Positions 53,449 to 63,181 of a DNA stretch of 64,000 nt are shown piece by piece. How positions within the stretch are numbered: position 1 is the stretch's first letter; every line of letters begins with the position of its first letter. Origin of the DNA: Micromonospora sp. KC213 (GTDB lineage Bacteria > Actinomycetota > Actinomycetes > Mycobacteriales > Micromonosporaceae); contig NZ_SMKF01000013.1 in NCBI RefSeq assembly GCF_004348325.1, forward strand, positions 1 through 64,000, given 5' to 3'. The translations under genes and the position numbers were made by a program. The notes under the pieces were generated by a model that searched no databases, had not been told where the DNA came from, and was given only the letters and a program-made list of their open reading frames with translations.

Positions 53449-56400
53449 TCAGCTCACCCGGTACGCGCGCAGCACGGTCTGGACCACGCTGTTCTGCTGC
53501 CCGTCAGCGGCCTTGACCCGCAGCGACACGAAGCCCCGCTGCAGGTGCGGCACCTGGGCTCGCCAATTCCGCCCGTCGGAGGTTCCGGTGACCACGCCCT
53601 TCCAGGTCTTGCCGTCGTCATGGGAGAACTCCACCGTCACCCTGGTGACCGTCGGCGCGGAAAGACCGTGCTGGCGGTGCGGCGTGATCAGTACCGGGTT
53701 CGCGTCGTTGACACGTACCGAGTTGCGCAGGTCCACCGGGGCGGCCACGGTCACCCCGAGCAGCGGCAGCGCTGTCGGGGCGGATGTGGTGTCCGAGCGG
53801 AATGTCCAGACAACCCCGATCTTCGTGGTCGGCGGATCGTTCGGCGCGTTCCGTACCGCTTCCGCGGTGAGCCGGTAATCGGCGGCACCGGCCGGTACGA
53901 GGAAGCTAGCCGACCCGGCCTGTTGCGCCGTGCCGATCCGGACGCCGTTACGGTCCAGGCTGGTCGAGCCGGTCACACCTGGCGTGTAATGAACCGGCCG
54001 CCAGTGCCCGTCCGCGTCACCGAGCAACGGCAGATCCACCGCGATCACGTTGTCGTCACGGGTGGCGAAGAGCCGACCGTTGCCACCCTTCACGCCCAAC
54101 GTCGGACCGGTGACGGCACGGTCCCACCGCAGCGGCCGGTTCGCGCCGGCCCGCAGATCGAGCCCGCTGGCGACGAGACCTGGTTCGCCGTTCCGGTTGT
54201 TCCGCGACTCCCAGACTCCCGGGGTGTAGTACTCCGTCCGGGCGAGTGGGCCGTAGACCTCCACCGAGCGGCAGACGCAGAAGCTGTCGCCACCGATGGT
54301 GTACTGAGAGATCAGATAACGCAGCTCATCGCCCGTGGCGTGGTAACTGGTCGGCACTGCGGCCAGTTCACCGGTCGACGTCTGGTGCTCGCCCTGTTGC
54401 GCGATGGCGCCCTTCTCGGTGAAGGCGAGCACGTACCGGTACGGGCTGACCGGGTTGCCCTGGACGGATGCGGTCAGGGCACCGGTCGCGGCGAGCCCCA
54501 CGAACCGTTCGGTGGTCGAGCCCCACAGCCTCATGCTGGGCAGGGCGAGCGGCTCTCCGTCGTACGGCAGGTCGGCGCCGGCGGCCACCATCCCGGCACC
54601 GGCGGTGGCGAGCGCCTGGACGGTGGGGGCGAGGGCCGGTGTCTCTTCCTCCTGTTCCGGAGCGGTGAGCACGACCAGCTTGCCGGCGACGGTCGTCGGG
54701 GGTGCCGTCGCCGCGATGTCCGCCGGGACCGCGACCGCGGCCAGCTCGACGCGGCCGGTGAAGGGAGGTTGCCCGTTGGTGGTGTACCAGAAGCCGGTCG
54801 TGCCGAGATGCTCCGGTGCGGTCGCGGTCAACTGCAGGGTCGGGCGTTCGAGGCTGGCCGTGTCGACGAAGCGGAACTGGGTTCCGTTCACACCCGGGGC
54901 GGTTCCGGCGTACACGTCGACGCTTTCCGGCGGAAGCGTGACGACCTGGCCGAAGATGCGTGAGCCGTCACGGGACGATATCGCTTCGACTTGGACACTG
55001 CGCACGCCGGCCCGGGCCTCCGGCCGGTCGGTGACCCCCAGTTGTACCGGGCGCGTCCACCTTCCGTCCAGGGTGACCGTGGTGTCGTTGCTGAGCCGCA
55101 TTTCTGGATGTGCCGCCTGCACCGCCGCCCACTCCTCACCGAAGGTGCCAACGATGGCGTAGCGGCCGGCGGGAAGGCGCAGGTCGGTGTCGCCCCAGAG
55201 ATGTTCGGTTTCCTCGGTGTCCAGGTTGATCACCGAGATCATCGCGTCGACCGGGGCGCCGTTCCGGTCCACGGTCCGCAGGCTCAGCGCGTGCTGTTCC
55301 ACATCGAGTTTCACGGTGACCGGTGTGCGGATGGTGACGCCGCCGCCGGTGGCGGTCAGCACGCCGCCGTAGATGCCTGGCCGGTCTGGCTGGCCGGTGA
55401 CGGTGAGCTGGGTTCTCGCCTGCCCACCTGCCGGGACGGTCACGCTGCCGTCGAGCCGCACCAGACCGGTGGGCGCGGCCTTCCCCTCGGGGTCGGTCAG
55501 GGTCAACTCCAGTTTCAACGTCATCCCGCTGGCGCCGCTGTTGTGGTAGGTGACGGTGAGCTGCTTCGTCGCCCCCCGCTCGCTCCACGGCAGCCGGGTG
55601 GCGACCGTGGCAGGCACGGCCCGCACGGGCTGGGCGACCGCTCGGGCCGCATCCAACCGGCCCGCGCCCACCTGGAACACGCCGGCGCCTCCCATCGGGG
55701 CCGCCGCCCCGGTGAGCGCGGCCTTGATTTGGTCGCCGCGCCAGTCCGGGTGCCGCTGGGCGAGGATCGCCGCCGCACCCGCCACGTGCGGGGCCGCCAT
55801 CGACGTGCCGGACAGCGGTACCTGGGACGCCGAACCGGCGATCTCCGGGAACGCGCCAGCGGCCCGGGCAGCGACGATGTTCTCCCCCGGCGCGACGATC
55901 TCCGGCTTGACCAGCCCGTCCCCGGGGCGGGGGCCATGGTTGGAGAAGTCGCTCAGGGTGTCCTGCCGGGTCACACTCCCCACGGCGAGGGCGGCGTCGG
56001 CAGCTGCCGGCGCCTGCACCGGAACCGGACCGACGTTGCCTGCCGCCGCCACGAACAGCGTCCCGTAGTCGGCGCTGAGCCGGTTGACCGCCTGACTCAA
56101 CGGCCCGGTACCGTCAGCGCCCGGACCGCCGAAGCTCATGTTGACCACCTTGGCCCGTGCCTCGCCGGCCGCCCATTCCATGCCGGCCAGCAGCGCGTCC
56201 TCCTGGCCGTAGCCGTCGTCCTCGAGCACCTTGCCGACGGCCAGCCGGGCGTCCGGAGCGACCCCCCGGCGTGCGCCGCCCGAGGCCGCGCCGCTGCCGG
56301 CGACGATGCTGGCCACGTGCGTGCCGTGACCCAGCACGTCCCGCATCTGGCCGGTGTCGCTGAAGTCCTTCTCCGCGACCACCTTGCCCGCCAGATCCGG

Positions 56401-57126
56401 ATGACCGGGATCGTAGCCGGAGTCCAACACGGCCACCGTGACGTTCCGGCCGGTGTAGCCCGCCTGCCAGGCCTGCGGCGCACTCACCTGAGCCGTGCTT
56501 CGCTCCAAGCTGGCCTGGTAGCGACGGTTGAGCCACACCTTCCGCACTCCGCCGCCGAGCGACCGGACGCCCGGCGCGGCCTGGCCGCGCAGCCGGGTCC
56601 AGAACCCGCGGGCGCCGTCCTTGGCGACGTCGTTCGCGGTCATGTCCAGCTTCGGAAGTCTCCGCCTGGGCGTGACGCCCGCCAGCGCCTGAGCCCGCTT
56701 CGTCGCTGTGGTGTCCGCGTACTGCACCAGCAGCGGAACGGTCCTGGAGGAGGTGTCGTCGTAGCCCTGTCGCACCAGGCCGGTCACGTTGAACAGCTCC
56801 ACGTCGATCAGCCCGGCACGCACCAGCCTCACCGCGTCGGTGGGCATCACGTACCAGTCGCCGTCGCGTTTGTAGCGAGCGAAGAAAACGGGTTCCCGCT
56901 TCGCGTCCTCCCCCGGTACGACGGTGACATCGCCCTCGGCGTCCACCTGGACCCGGTCCCCGCTGATCAGGGTGACCCAGTGTTCCGGCGAACCCGCCGC
57001 GCCCGTTCCGACGGAACTCGGCACGGCCGGGGCAACGGCCGAGGCCGGGCCGACCGTCGCGAGCATCGCCAGGGACGTCACGCCGGTCGCCAGGACGGCG
57101 ACCCATCTGCGCGCATGTCCGCGCAT
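53449..57126 (-). CDS. Secreted S8-family (subtilisin-like) serine peptidase
   Basis: ATG 57126 follows GAGAGGAG. The 1225-residue product has a signal peptide, a prodomain of about 190 residues, and a peptidase domain with Asp235 (AVLDSGYD), His267 (LGHGTHVAS), Asn364 and Ser442 (SGTSMAAPHVAG). About 700 residues of beta-rich domains follow, with a CVC pair near GDSFCVCRS. It is likely exported and active on extracellular proteins. It follows the sigma factor/membrane protein pair with a 62-bp gap and may belong to their regulon. Confidence 0.94.
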   Translation of the reverse strand: MRGHARRWVAVLATGVTSLAMLATVGPASAVAPAVPSSVGTGAAGSPEHWVTLISGDRVQVDAEGDVTVVPGEDAKREPVFFARYKRDGDWYVMPTDAVRLVRAGLIDVELFNVTGLVRQGYDDTSSRTVPLLVQYADTTATKRAQALAGVTPRRRLPKLDMTANDVAKDGARGFWTRLRGQAAPGVRSLGGGVRKVWLNRRYQASLERSTAQVSAPQAWQAGYTGRNVTVAVLDSGYDPGHPDLAGKVVAEKDFSDTGQMRDVLGHGTHVASIVAGSGAASGGARRGVAPDARLAVGKVLEDDGYGQEDALLAGMEWAAGEARAKVVNMSFGGPGADGTGPLSQAVNRLSADYGTLFVAAAGNVGPVPVQAPAAADAALAVGSVTRQDTLSDFSNHGPRPGDGLVKPEIVAPGENIVAARAAGAFPEIAGSASQVPLSGTSMAAPHVAGAAAILAQRHPDWRGDQIKAALTGAAAPMGGAGVFQVGAGRLDAARAVAQPVRAVPATVATRLPWSERGATKQLTVTYHNSGASGMTLKLELTLTDPEGKAAPTGLVRLDGSVTVPAGGQARTQLTVTGQPDRPGIYGGVLTATGGGVTIRTPVTVKLDVEQHALSLRTVDRNGAPVDAMISVINLDTEETEHLWGDTDLRLPAGRYAIVGTFGEEWAAVQAAHPEMRLSNDTTVTLDGRWTRPVQLGVTDRPEARAGVRSVQVEAISSRDGSRIFGQVVTLPPESVDVYAGTAPGVNGTQFRFVDTASLERPTLQLTATAPEHLGTTGFWYTTNGQPPFTGRVELAAVAVPADIAATAPPTTVAGKLVVLTAPEQEEETPALAPTVQALATAGAGMVAAGADLPYDGEPLALPSMRLWGSTTERFVGLAATGALTASVQGNPVSPYRYVLAFTEKGAIAQQGEHQTSTGELAAVPTSYHATGDELRYLISQYTIGGDSFCVCRSVEVYGPLARTEYYTPGVWESRNNRNGEPGLVASGLDLRAGANRPLRWDRAVTGPTLGVKGGNGRLFATRDDNVIAVDLPLLGDADGHWRPVHYTPGVTGSTSLDRNGVRIGTAQQAGSASFLVPAGAADYRLTAEAVRNAPNDPPTTKIGVVWTFRSDTTSAPTALPLLGVTVAAPVDLRNSVRVNDANPVLITPHRQHGLSAPTVTRVTVEFSHDDGKTWKGVVTGTSDGRNWRAQVPHLQRGFVSLRVKAADGQQNSVVQTVLRAYRVS

Positions 57127-57188
57127 CGTGCTCCTCTCGTTCTCTCTGCCTCGCTTGAGGACAGTGAAGGTCAGTGGGACAGTGATGA

Positions 57189-58343
57189 TCAGCCGACGAG
57201 CTTGGTCGGCCAGGTAGCCGGATCGCGCAGGTCACCGTCGACCGTGATGCCCTCGCCGATGACGGTCAGCTCGGGATAGTCGTACGCGCCTCGCCCGGAC
57301 AGCTCGATGTCGACTCCGTCGAAGTCCGGTGCCACGATGAGCCACTCACGGCGGTCGTTTTTGGTCATGTTGGCCGGGTGCCCCTGAAGCGACATGTCTG
57401 GCGTGGTGGGCAATCCCAACCGCCGGGTTACGCGGACCTTTGCCTCGTTGTCGTTGACGCCGACCGTCACGATCGCCTCCGACAGCCGAGTGGATGCCCC
57501 CTTGACGTCGGTCACTTCGTCCCCGGTGAGGCCCACCTTGCAACCGAGGAGCTTCGCCTTTGACGGCAGGGCGGCGATCCGGATCGGAAGCACACACCGG
57601 TACGCGGCGTCCAATCTGAGCCTCGACGCCACCTCGGCCGCGTCGGCTGCGTTGTCCGGGCCCCACACCTGCGCCCAAACCCCTGAGACCGGCTGCCAGC
57701 GAAGGTAGGAGACGTCGAACTGGGCGCCGTCATGGACGTAGAACGTGGCCGGCACGCCACCCACAGTCACATTCCGCGTCTCCGGCTCCGGCCAGGAGAA
57801 CTCCTCGACGAGATGGGACCGGGTCACCGTGTCGAGCCGGGCCGGGTCTCGCGCAAGGGTGATCTGGGCGGTCCATTCGCCGTGGTCAAAGCTGATGCTC
57901 TCCACGCCGGGTCCGGTCTCCCAGGTCACGCTCTCGCTGGAAGCCAATCCGTCGACTGTGAAGTGCAGGGTTCCGGGGTCGGCGCCCACCAGGTTGGGGG
58001 CGGCGGCTGCCCCGGGTACGCCGGAGGCCGCTGGGAGCTGTGGCACGTTCCAACCACCGGGCGGAGGTGTCGGGTCGTTGCCTTCTGGCTCGGCGGTGCG
58101 CGTCTTCTCCGGTGTCCCGCTACCGACAGCCTGACCGCCGCCGGCCCTGGGACTCAACGCCGTGACTCCAAACGCCCCGACGGTCGCCACGGCGACGAGG
58201 CTCGCGGCGGCGATCGCGTAGCGACGGTGCCGCAGGCCGCGGCCCCGGCGGGCGGCGGTCGCGGCCAACTGGATGGTATCGACCGGGCTGGCGGCACGTC
58301 GGTCGAGACTGGTGACAAGAATCTGTTCGATATCGTCAGTCAC
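57189..58343 (-). CDS. Single-pass membrane protein, probable partner of the sigma factor
   Basis: GTG 58343 overlaps the sigma-factor stop by 8 bp and has GGAGG upstream. The 384-residue protein has a short cytoplasmic N-terminus with an Arg-rich segment, one membrane helix (about residues 43-62), a Pro/Gly linker and an external domain of about 280 residues with two Cys (YRCVLP, LLGCKVG). Genes placed this way after SigE-family sigma factors are often thought to regulate them; no known anti-sigma motif is visible, so this is inferred. Confidence 0.8.
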   Translation of the reverse strand: MTDDIEQILVTSLDRRAASPVDTIQLAATAARRGRGLRHRRYAIAAASLVAVATVGAFGVTALSPRAGGGQAVGSGTPEKTRTAEPEGNDPTPPPGGWNVPQLPAASGVPGAAAAPNLVGADPGTLHFTVDGLASSESVTWETGPGVESISFDHGEWTAQITLARDPARLDTVTRSHLVEEFSWPEPETRNVTVGGVPATFYVHDGAQFDVSYLRWQPVSGVWAQVWGPDNAADAAEVASRLRLDAAYRCVLPIRIAALPSKAKLLGCKVGLTGDEVTDVKGASTRLSEAIVTVGVNDNEAKVRVTRRLGLPTTPDMSLQGHPANMTKNDRREWLIVAPDFDGVDIELSGRGAYDYPELTVIGEGITVDGDLRDPATWPTKLVG

Positions 58344-58836
58344 GGTTGCCTCCCATGATCGGCTCGAATGCGCGGTAGCGGTCCCGCAGGATGGCCAGGG
58401 CTCGGAGTGCAGTGGTTCGTACGGTGACGGGCGAGCAGTCCAGGATCTCCGCGATGGTGGCGTCGTCGAGATCCTCGTAGTAGCGCAGCACCAGGACCGC
58501 GCGCTGCCGTGGCGGCAGCCTGGTCACCAGACGCCACATGAAGTCGCGCTCACTTGCGTTGGTGCCCAGGTCTGCCCCGCTCGGCCGGTCGGCCACCTCG
58601 GCGACGCTCAGCTCCCGATTGGAGCGGCGCCGCCACCAGGAGGTGTTGCCGTTGACCAGCATTCGCCGCACGTAAACGTCGGGCCGGTCCGCCGACGAGA
58701 TTCGCCGCCACCGCACGTACGCCTTTGCCAGGACTTCTTGGACGAGATCGTCCGCGCGGTGGTCGTCACCGGTCAGGAGCCGCGCGAAGCGCACCAGCGC
58801 GGCTCCCCTGGCGTGGACATATTCCTCGAAGGTCAC
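58336..58836 (-). CDS. SigE-family RNA polymerase sigma factor (ECF type)
   Basis: GTG 58836 opens MTFEEYVHARGAALVRFA, typical of the actinobacterial SigE family. The 166-residue protein has region 2 (GDDHRADDLVQEVLAKAYVRW) and region 4 (LPPRQRAVLVLRYYEDLDDATIAEILDCSPVTVRTTALRAL). Normal length. It is first in a run with the membrane protein and perhaps the S8 peptidase, whose transcription it may direct. Confidence 0.95.
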   Translation of the reverse strand: MTFEEYVHARGAALVRFARLLTGDDHRADDLVQEVLAKAYVRWRRISSADRPDVYVRRMLVNGNTSWWRRRSNRELSVAEVADRPSGADLGTNASERDFMWRLVTRLPPRQRAVLVLRYYEDLDDATIAEILDCSPVTVRTTALRALAILRDRYRAFEPIMGGNRD

Positions 58837-59009
58837 GTCTGATGGCCTCCCCGCTCCGGATCGTTGTCATCCGAACAGACGCCATAGAGGACCTTCGGCG
58901 TTCATCCAACTTTTTCGATTTCAGAAAGCGGTCGTACTCCGATGACAAGACGGCGATGTCACCGTCGAAACATACGATGATGTGCCCGTCAGGACTGACC
59001 GCCGCCGCC

Positions 59010-59285
59010 GTCACCGAGGTGCTCCACGACCCACCGTCGGGTGCCGAGTCCGGAGCCATGGTCGGTGCCGCGTCGGGCGATGACCGGGGTGATGCCCTTG
59101 GCCCGCAGCTTGCGGCGGTAGCAGTCGTGGTCGTAGCCGCGGTCGGCGTAGATGCGCTGGGGCCGTTGCCGTGGCCGGCCGCGGATGCCTCGGATCGGTG
59201 GGATCTTGTCGATCAGGGGCATGAGTTGGGTGACGTCGTGGCGGTTGCCGCCGGTCAGTGCCGTGGCGAGGGGACGCGGCTCATC
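59010..59285 (-). mobile_element. IS5-family transposase C-terminal fragment
   Basis: The minus strand reads DEPRPLATALTGGNRHDVTQLMPLIDKIPPIRGIRGRP, RIYADRGYDHDCYRR (second Asp) and GITPVIARRGTDHGSGLGTRRWVVEHL with the final catalytic Glu region. It ends abruptly and has no N-terminal half. It belongs to another IS5 subgroup than the copy at 37842. Confidence 0.85.
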
Positions 59286-59679
59286 TTCACAGCTTCCGCG
59301 TCAGTGATCCCGCCGGTGTCGAACAGGCTGAACGCGAGGCGGCGTACGCGCGGGCACGCGAAGCGCTGGGACCACGACGAATGTTCCGGATGGGGCCAGA
59401 CGGCCGCATGTACGAGGTCGGCCTCGACAGCCTCTAGGCTGCAGACGCTTGCCATCTTCAGCGCGGCCATCGACGGCACCGGCGAGCACTCCGGCCCATT
59501 CGTGACTGCCCGCCCGGGTCCTCCACCGGCCGTTCACGGACCGCCCTCCGCAGACATCGATCCCGGCCTGCTGCTACACACGGGCAACCGCGCGTATCGC
59601 CTCAAAGTCCGGTGGTACACCGTCTTGGACAACGACAGCTGCTTCGCTCGCTGGCTTCTCACCCCGCTCCACGTCGGCG
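59286..59679. other. Gap with gene tails
   Basis: Plus-strand frames contain AREALGPRRMFRMGPDGRMYEVGLDSL with a stop near 59437, and later HTGNRAYRLKVRWYTVLDND to a stop at 59688. Both look like C-terminal ends of lost genes, possibly a toxin gene before the immunity gene, but no family is assigned. Confidence 0.4.
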
Positions 59680-60209
59680 ATGTCTGACCGGTTTCCCGCG
59701 CCGTGGCCGCGGTTTGAGCTTGTGCCGGTGTCCGGCCGTGATCTACCGGCCCGGTTGGCGAAGCGATATCGGCAGGTCGAAGTGCCCGGTGATTTCTCGA
59801 TCGGCGGCTGCTTACCGGTGCGTCTGGACCTCGTCCTCATGCCTGATGGCTAGGAACTGATCAAGCTCGGCGAAGTCTCGTACAGCGCGCTCTGCCTGGA
59901 TCCCGCGAATGGACGAGTAGCGACTTCGTCCTCGACCGCGACGGGCACGTGGCACGTGGGCCCGTGCTGGTGAACTCCAGCCTCGACCAGTACGTTGCGA
60001 CGGTCCTGCAGGCAACTGCCCGCTTCCCTTACGACGACGGCTGCGAGGAGCCAGACTTCAGTAGCATCGCAGATGACCTGCGAGCACACCTGGCGCGGAT
60101 AGATCCGGCTGCATGGGAAGTTGACCGTTACTGGGACACCTTCTACTGGGATGTCATGGTCGGGGACTATCACAGCATCCTGTTCATGCTGGGGGACGGG
60201 GACACGTAG
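59680..60209 (+). pseudogene. SUKH-4-like immunity protein gene, disrupted
   Basis: ATG 59680 opens MSDRFPAPWPRFELVPVSG and reads 57 codons to an in-frame TAG at 59851; the same frame resumes ELIKLGEVSYSALCLDPANG, then shifts near 59917 to SDFVLDRDGHV..GPVLVNSSLDQYVATVLQATARFPYDD ... IADDLRAHLARIDPAAW, the typical end of SUKH-4 immunity proteins. One nonsense and one frameshift change inactivate it. A partner toxin is not found intact. Confidence 0.68.
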
Positions 60210-60225
60210 GGCTACCCTGACCCGG

Positions 60226-60810
60226 GTGGATCGCGCCCTGCTTGACCGAGCGCTCACCGACACCGCGCAGGTTCGGCCCTTGTCGGAGAACATCGCCGCC
60301 CTGCTACGAGAGGTGTCCGCGCCGCCGAGGCTGGCGGCTCACCTGCGTGCCGTGCACGACGTGGCATGGCAGCTCACGGAGGCGATCGTCACGATGTACC
60401 CGGCGCTGCGGTTCGACCGTGAGGAGGTGCTGTTCGGCGCGGCGACGCATGACATCGGCAAGACGATCCACATCGCCGAACTGTCGCAGCCCGGCGTGCG
60501 GCACGAGCAGGCCGGATACGAGCTGCTGATCGAGTCCGGCGTCGAGCAACGGCTGGCTCGCTTCGCCGCCAACCACGGAACATGGACGATGCCTGACATC
60601 AGCACCGAGGACCTACTCGTCAGCCTGGCCGACAAGATCTGGAAGGCAAAACGGGTACCAGATCTCGAAGACCGCATCATCCAGCGAATCTGTGACATCA
60701 CTGGCGAGAGCCGCTGGCAAGTCTTCATGAACCTCGATGGCCTGCTTGATCGCATCGCCCGAGGCGCGGACGCACGACTCGCGTTCCAGAACCGGTACCC
60801 GGTCGCGTAA
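60226..60810 (+). CDS. HD-domain phosphohydrolase
   Basis: GTG 60226 starts 16 bases after the immunity relic. The 194-residue protein has the HD pattern: RAVHDVAW, ATHDIGKTIHI (HD pair), FAANHGTW and SLADKIWK (final Asp). HD proteins hydrolyse phosphate bonds in nucleotides with metal; the substrate cannot be read. It is a normal-length stand-alone domain. Confidence 0.85.
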   Translation: MDRALLDRALTDTAQVRPLSENIAALLREVSAPPRLAAHLRAVHDVAWQLTEAIVTMYPALRFDREEVLFGAATHDIGKTIHIAELSQPGVRHEQAGYELLIESGVEQRLARFAANHGTWTMPDISTEDLLVSLADKIWKAKRVPDLEDRIIQRICDITGESRWQVFMNLDGLLDRIARGADARLAFQNRYPVA

Positions 60811-60911
60811 CCGGCTGACTCATGCTTGCCAGGTAGCCGTTGTCGGTAGAAGAATCTCGGCGGCAGTACAGGATGTCGGACAATGGATCGCCAGCATTTG
60901 CGACGTGCCGG

Positions 60912-62459
60912 TCAAGCTGCCGCGGCGAGGTCGTGCATCACTGGCTCTGGGAGTGATGGATTAGCTGCCGCAGCGGCCGCCACGTCAACGTCGGCGTCGG
61001 TGAGCAGCGGGATGATCGCCGCCACCGGCAGCACGGGATGGCTCGCGGCGATCCGGCGTGCCTGCTCGTCAGCAAGGCAGACAAGCAGGGCCTCCGCTGG
61101 CGCGTTCGGATGTTCGGCAATGCGGCGGAGCGCCTTGTGCACCGGCGGCGATTGCCTCGCAAGCTGCATCAGCAGCTCTGCTGGGCAGGACGGATTGCTG
61201 GCGACTCTCGCGGCGACCCGCGGACCGTGGGCCGCGACCATCGTCTGTAGCTGGGCTTCGCTCAGGGCCGGGTTCGTAGCCAGGGATTTGAGCACTTTGG
61301 CGTCACGGTTGCCGGCGAGCTGATCGACGATGTGGCTCGCAAGGTCGTGCCGCTCTGCGACCAGCATCCGTATGGCAGGGACCGTCGAAGCAGCAAGCTC
61401 GCTGATCTCTGCGGGCGTGGCTGCCGCGATACGCGGCAGCAGGGTGGGGCCTATCTTCGCCGATAGGGCCAGGCATGCCAGGACATCGAGGGGTATCGCC
61501 GGGTTGTGAGCGAGGCGGCGACGTACGTCGTAGCTGGGGTCGTCGGCCATGGCGCGGATGAGCTCTTCGCCGATGGCGGGGTTCGCGGCGACGTCGCCGC
61601 GGATGCCGGGAGCAGGGTCCTGCGCGAGAGTTCGATAGTTCTGCTGCGGCAAGTCGGTTCGGATGGCAAGCTGCCAGCGCACGTATGTCGACGGATGTGC
61701 GGCGAACCGGCTGACAGTCTCGGCGGGCGTACGCGGATTGAGTGTGAGCGCGTAGTCCAGGTCGTGTAGTGCGTCCTGGTGCATGCCGTCGCAGCTCCAA
61801 GACTCTGCCAGCCAATGGCCGGAGCCGTCGCACGCCGCGCATAGTTGTGCGGCCGGTACGCGGCCTTCGGCCAGCGCGACGATGATGCGGGCCGGTGCGT
61901 GTTCGTTGCAGGCCAACGCTCGACGCACGCTGATGTGCGAATGGGCCGCGAACCGCTCAGCCAAGGCCTCGGTGATCTTCGGTGACCTGGCCGCCTCGGC
62001 GACCACCTCCAATTCCGGGTCGTCCGCGAGGGCGGCAACAACGTCGGCTGACAGGTATGTGGTCGCGGCGAGAGCCCCGCGGATGGCAGGGTCGGCATTC
62101 GCGGCAACCCGCCACGCCCAGTCGCCGGGGACCGGGGCGATGTCGGCCATGGCGATCACGACCTGTGGGTCGAAGCGGTCAACCTCGGCCGGTGGCAACA
62201 AGCCGCGATCCAGCATACGAATCACGACCTGGGCGTCGCCGAGCCGAGCCAGGCGGTGGATCTGGTCTGCGCTGAGGTCGTCGCGTTCCGCTAGCTCGAG
62301 CAACGCCGAAGGGTCGCCCGAGGCGATCAGCTGATCAACGAGCGAGATCGGCAGGGCGGGATTACGCGCCAATCCGCAGCGCAACTCCGACAGCCGTTGC
62401 TCCTCGGCCCGCACGCCTACCGGCCATTCTGTCCGATGCCCCGAAGGGTGGCTTGTCAT
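60912..62459 (-). CDS. Leucine-rich-repeat-variant (LRV/HEAT-like) protein
   Basis: ATG 62459 gives 515 residues; the open frame upstream lacks support. The protein is a solenoid of about 17 short helical repeats of the form DP.V...A.NP..P.EL...LA, for example DPAPGIRGDVAANPAIGEELI and DPSYDVRRRLAHNPAIPLDVL. In the middle is a Cys cluster CAACDGSGHW ... SWSCDG that could hold zinc or an Fe-S centre. There is no signal peptide. It probably serves as a binding scaffold; the partner is unknown. Confidence 0.8.
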   Translation of the reverse strand: MTSHPSGHRTEWPVGVRAEEQRLSELRCGLARNPALPISLVDQLIASGDPSALLELAERDDLSADQIHRLARLGDAQVVIRMLDRGLLPPAEVDRFDPQVVIAMADIAPVPGDWAWRVAANADPAIRGALAATTYLSADVVAALADDPELEVVAEAARSPKITEALAERFAAHSHISVRRALACNEHAPARIIVALAEGRVPAAQLCAACDGSGHWLAESWSCDGMHQDALHDLDYALTLNPRTPAETVSRFAAHPSTYVRWQLAIRTDLPQQNYRTLAQDPAPGIRGDVAANPAIGEELIRAMADDPSYDVRRRLAHNPAIPLDVLACLALSAKIGPTLLPRIAAATPAEISELAASTVPAIRMLVAERHDLASHIVDQLAGNRDAKVLKSLATNPALSEAQLQTMVAAHGPRVAARVASNPSCPAELLMQLARQSPPVHKALRRIAEHPNAPAEALLVCLADEQARRIAASHPVLPVAAIIPLLTDADVDVAAAAAANPSLPEPVMHDLAAAA

Positions 62460-62561
62460 CGGAGGGCCTGCCGCCAAGTGCCCGCACGGCCGGGCCTCAT
62501 GATCATCTGTCGATGCATCATGAGGCCCGATGTAACGCCGCTCGGCGAGCCGACCCGCCGT

Positions 62562-62735
62562 ATAGATGCACACGTTGATCCACGTCACGATCAGCGACGC
62601 CACTGAGGAACAGATCCGGCCGAGGTGGCGTGAATGCGATGTGCACCGTCCAGCTCTCGTAGCACCAGCGCGGCGCGCAGGCGCATCCGGTGAACCGGAG
62701 GTTGGCTCGGTAGCGGCCGATCTGACCGGGTTGCA
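62562..62735 (-). pseudogene. Unknown protein fragment
   Basis: The minus strand reads YPARHTSYRMFTLQPGQIGRYRANLRF and CACAPRWCYESWTVHIAFTPP to a stop near 62562. Composition and aromatic content look like a real protein end, fused in frame to an MMPL relic. No family is recognised. Confidence 0.4.
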
Positions 62736-62970
62736 GCGTGAACATCCGGTAGGACGTGTGCCGAGCCGGGTACGCGGCCCAGCCGGGTAAGCGATCAACG
62801 ATCACACTGTAGGCCGCGCCGATGGACAGCACGCTCATGACCGTCGACTTGAGCGCCACAGTGACCGAATGAACACAACCATCAGCAGCAGGAACGAGAC
62901 CGCCAACCCCGCGCTGAGCAGCAGCGGCAGCGTGTCGGCTAGCTGCGGCAGTTCCGGACGCGTCTACGTT
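62736..62970 (-). pseudogene. MMPL-family transporter fragment
   Basis: The minus strand carries LADTLPLLLSAGLAVSFLLLMVVF and, in a neighbouring frame, ALKSTVMSVLSIGAAYSVIV, consecutive parts of the second membrane domain of MMPL (RND-like) exporters. A shift separates them and both ends are lost. Confidence 0.68.
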
Positions 62971-63002
62971 GATCCAGTGTACCGAGGCCCCTTCACGCGC
63001 TG

Positions 63003-63170
63003 ACCGACGCCGTCCTCGCCGCCGTGCTGTTCGTGCTCACGCTGCTGCTCACCGACGGGGCGGGCGACTCCGTGGTGCTGCGCGACGTCGGCGCCGTCCC
63101 GCTCTGGATCGTGCTGCTGCTCGCCGTCGCTGTTGCCGGAGCCGCTGTCAGCGACCCCGCACACCGGGCC
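63003..63170 (+). pseudogene. Sensor histidine kinase N-terminal fragment
   Basis: The plus strand reads LTDAVLAAVLFVLTLLLTDGAG and VGAVPLWIVLLLAVAVAGAA, the membrane entry domain of actinobacterial two-component kinases of NarL-partner type. No start or kinase domain follows; the frame runs into the antisense DUF6326 gene. Confidence 0.5.
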
Positions 63171-63181
63171 TGCCTCGAGCG

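Noticed and set aside
52753-54963. Plus-strand 736-codon open frame
   Set aside because: Low-complexity, antisense to the S8 peptidase and the GNAT relic, with no domain.
54991-57279. Plus-strand 762-codon open frame
   Set aside because: Antisense to the S8 peptidase with its full catalytic triad.
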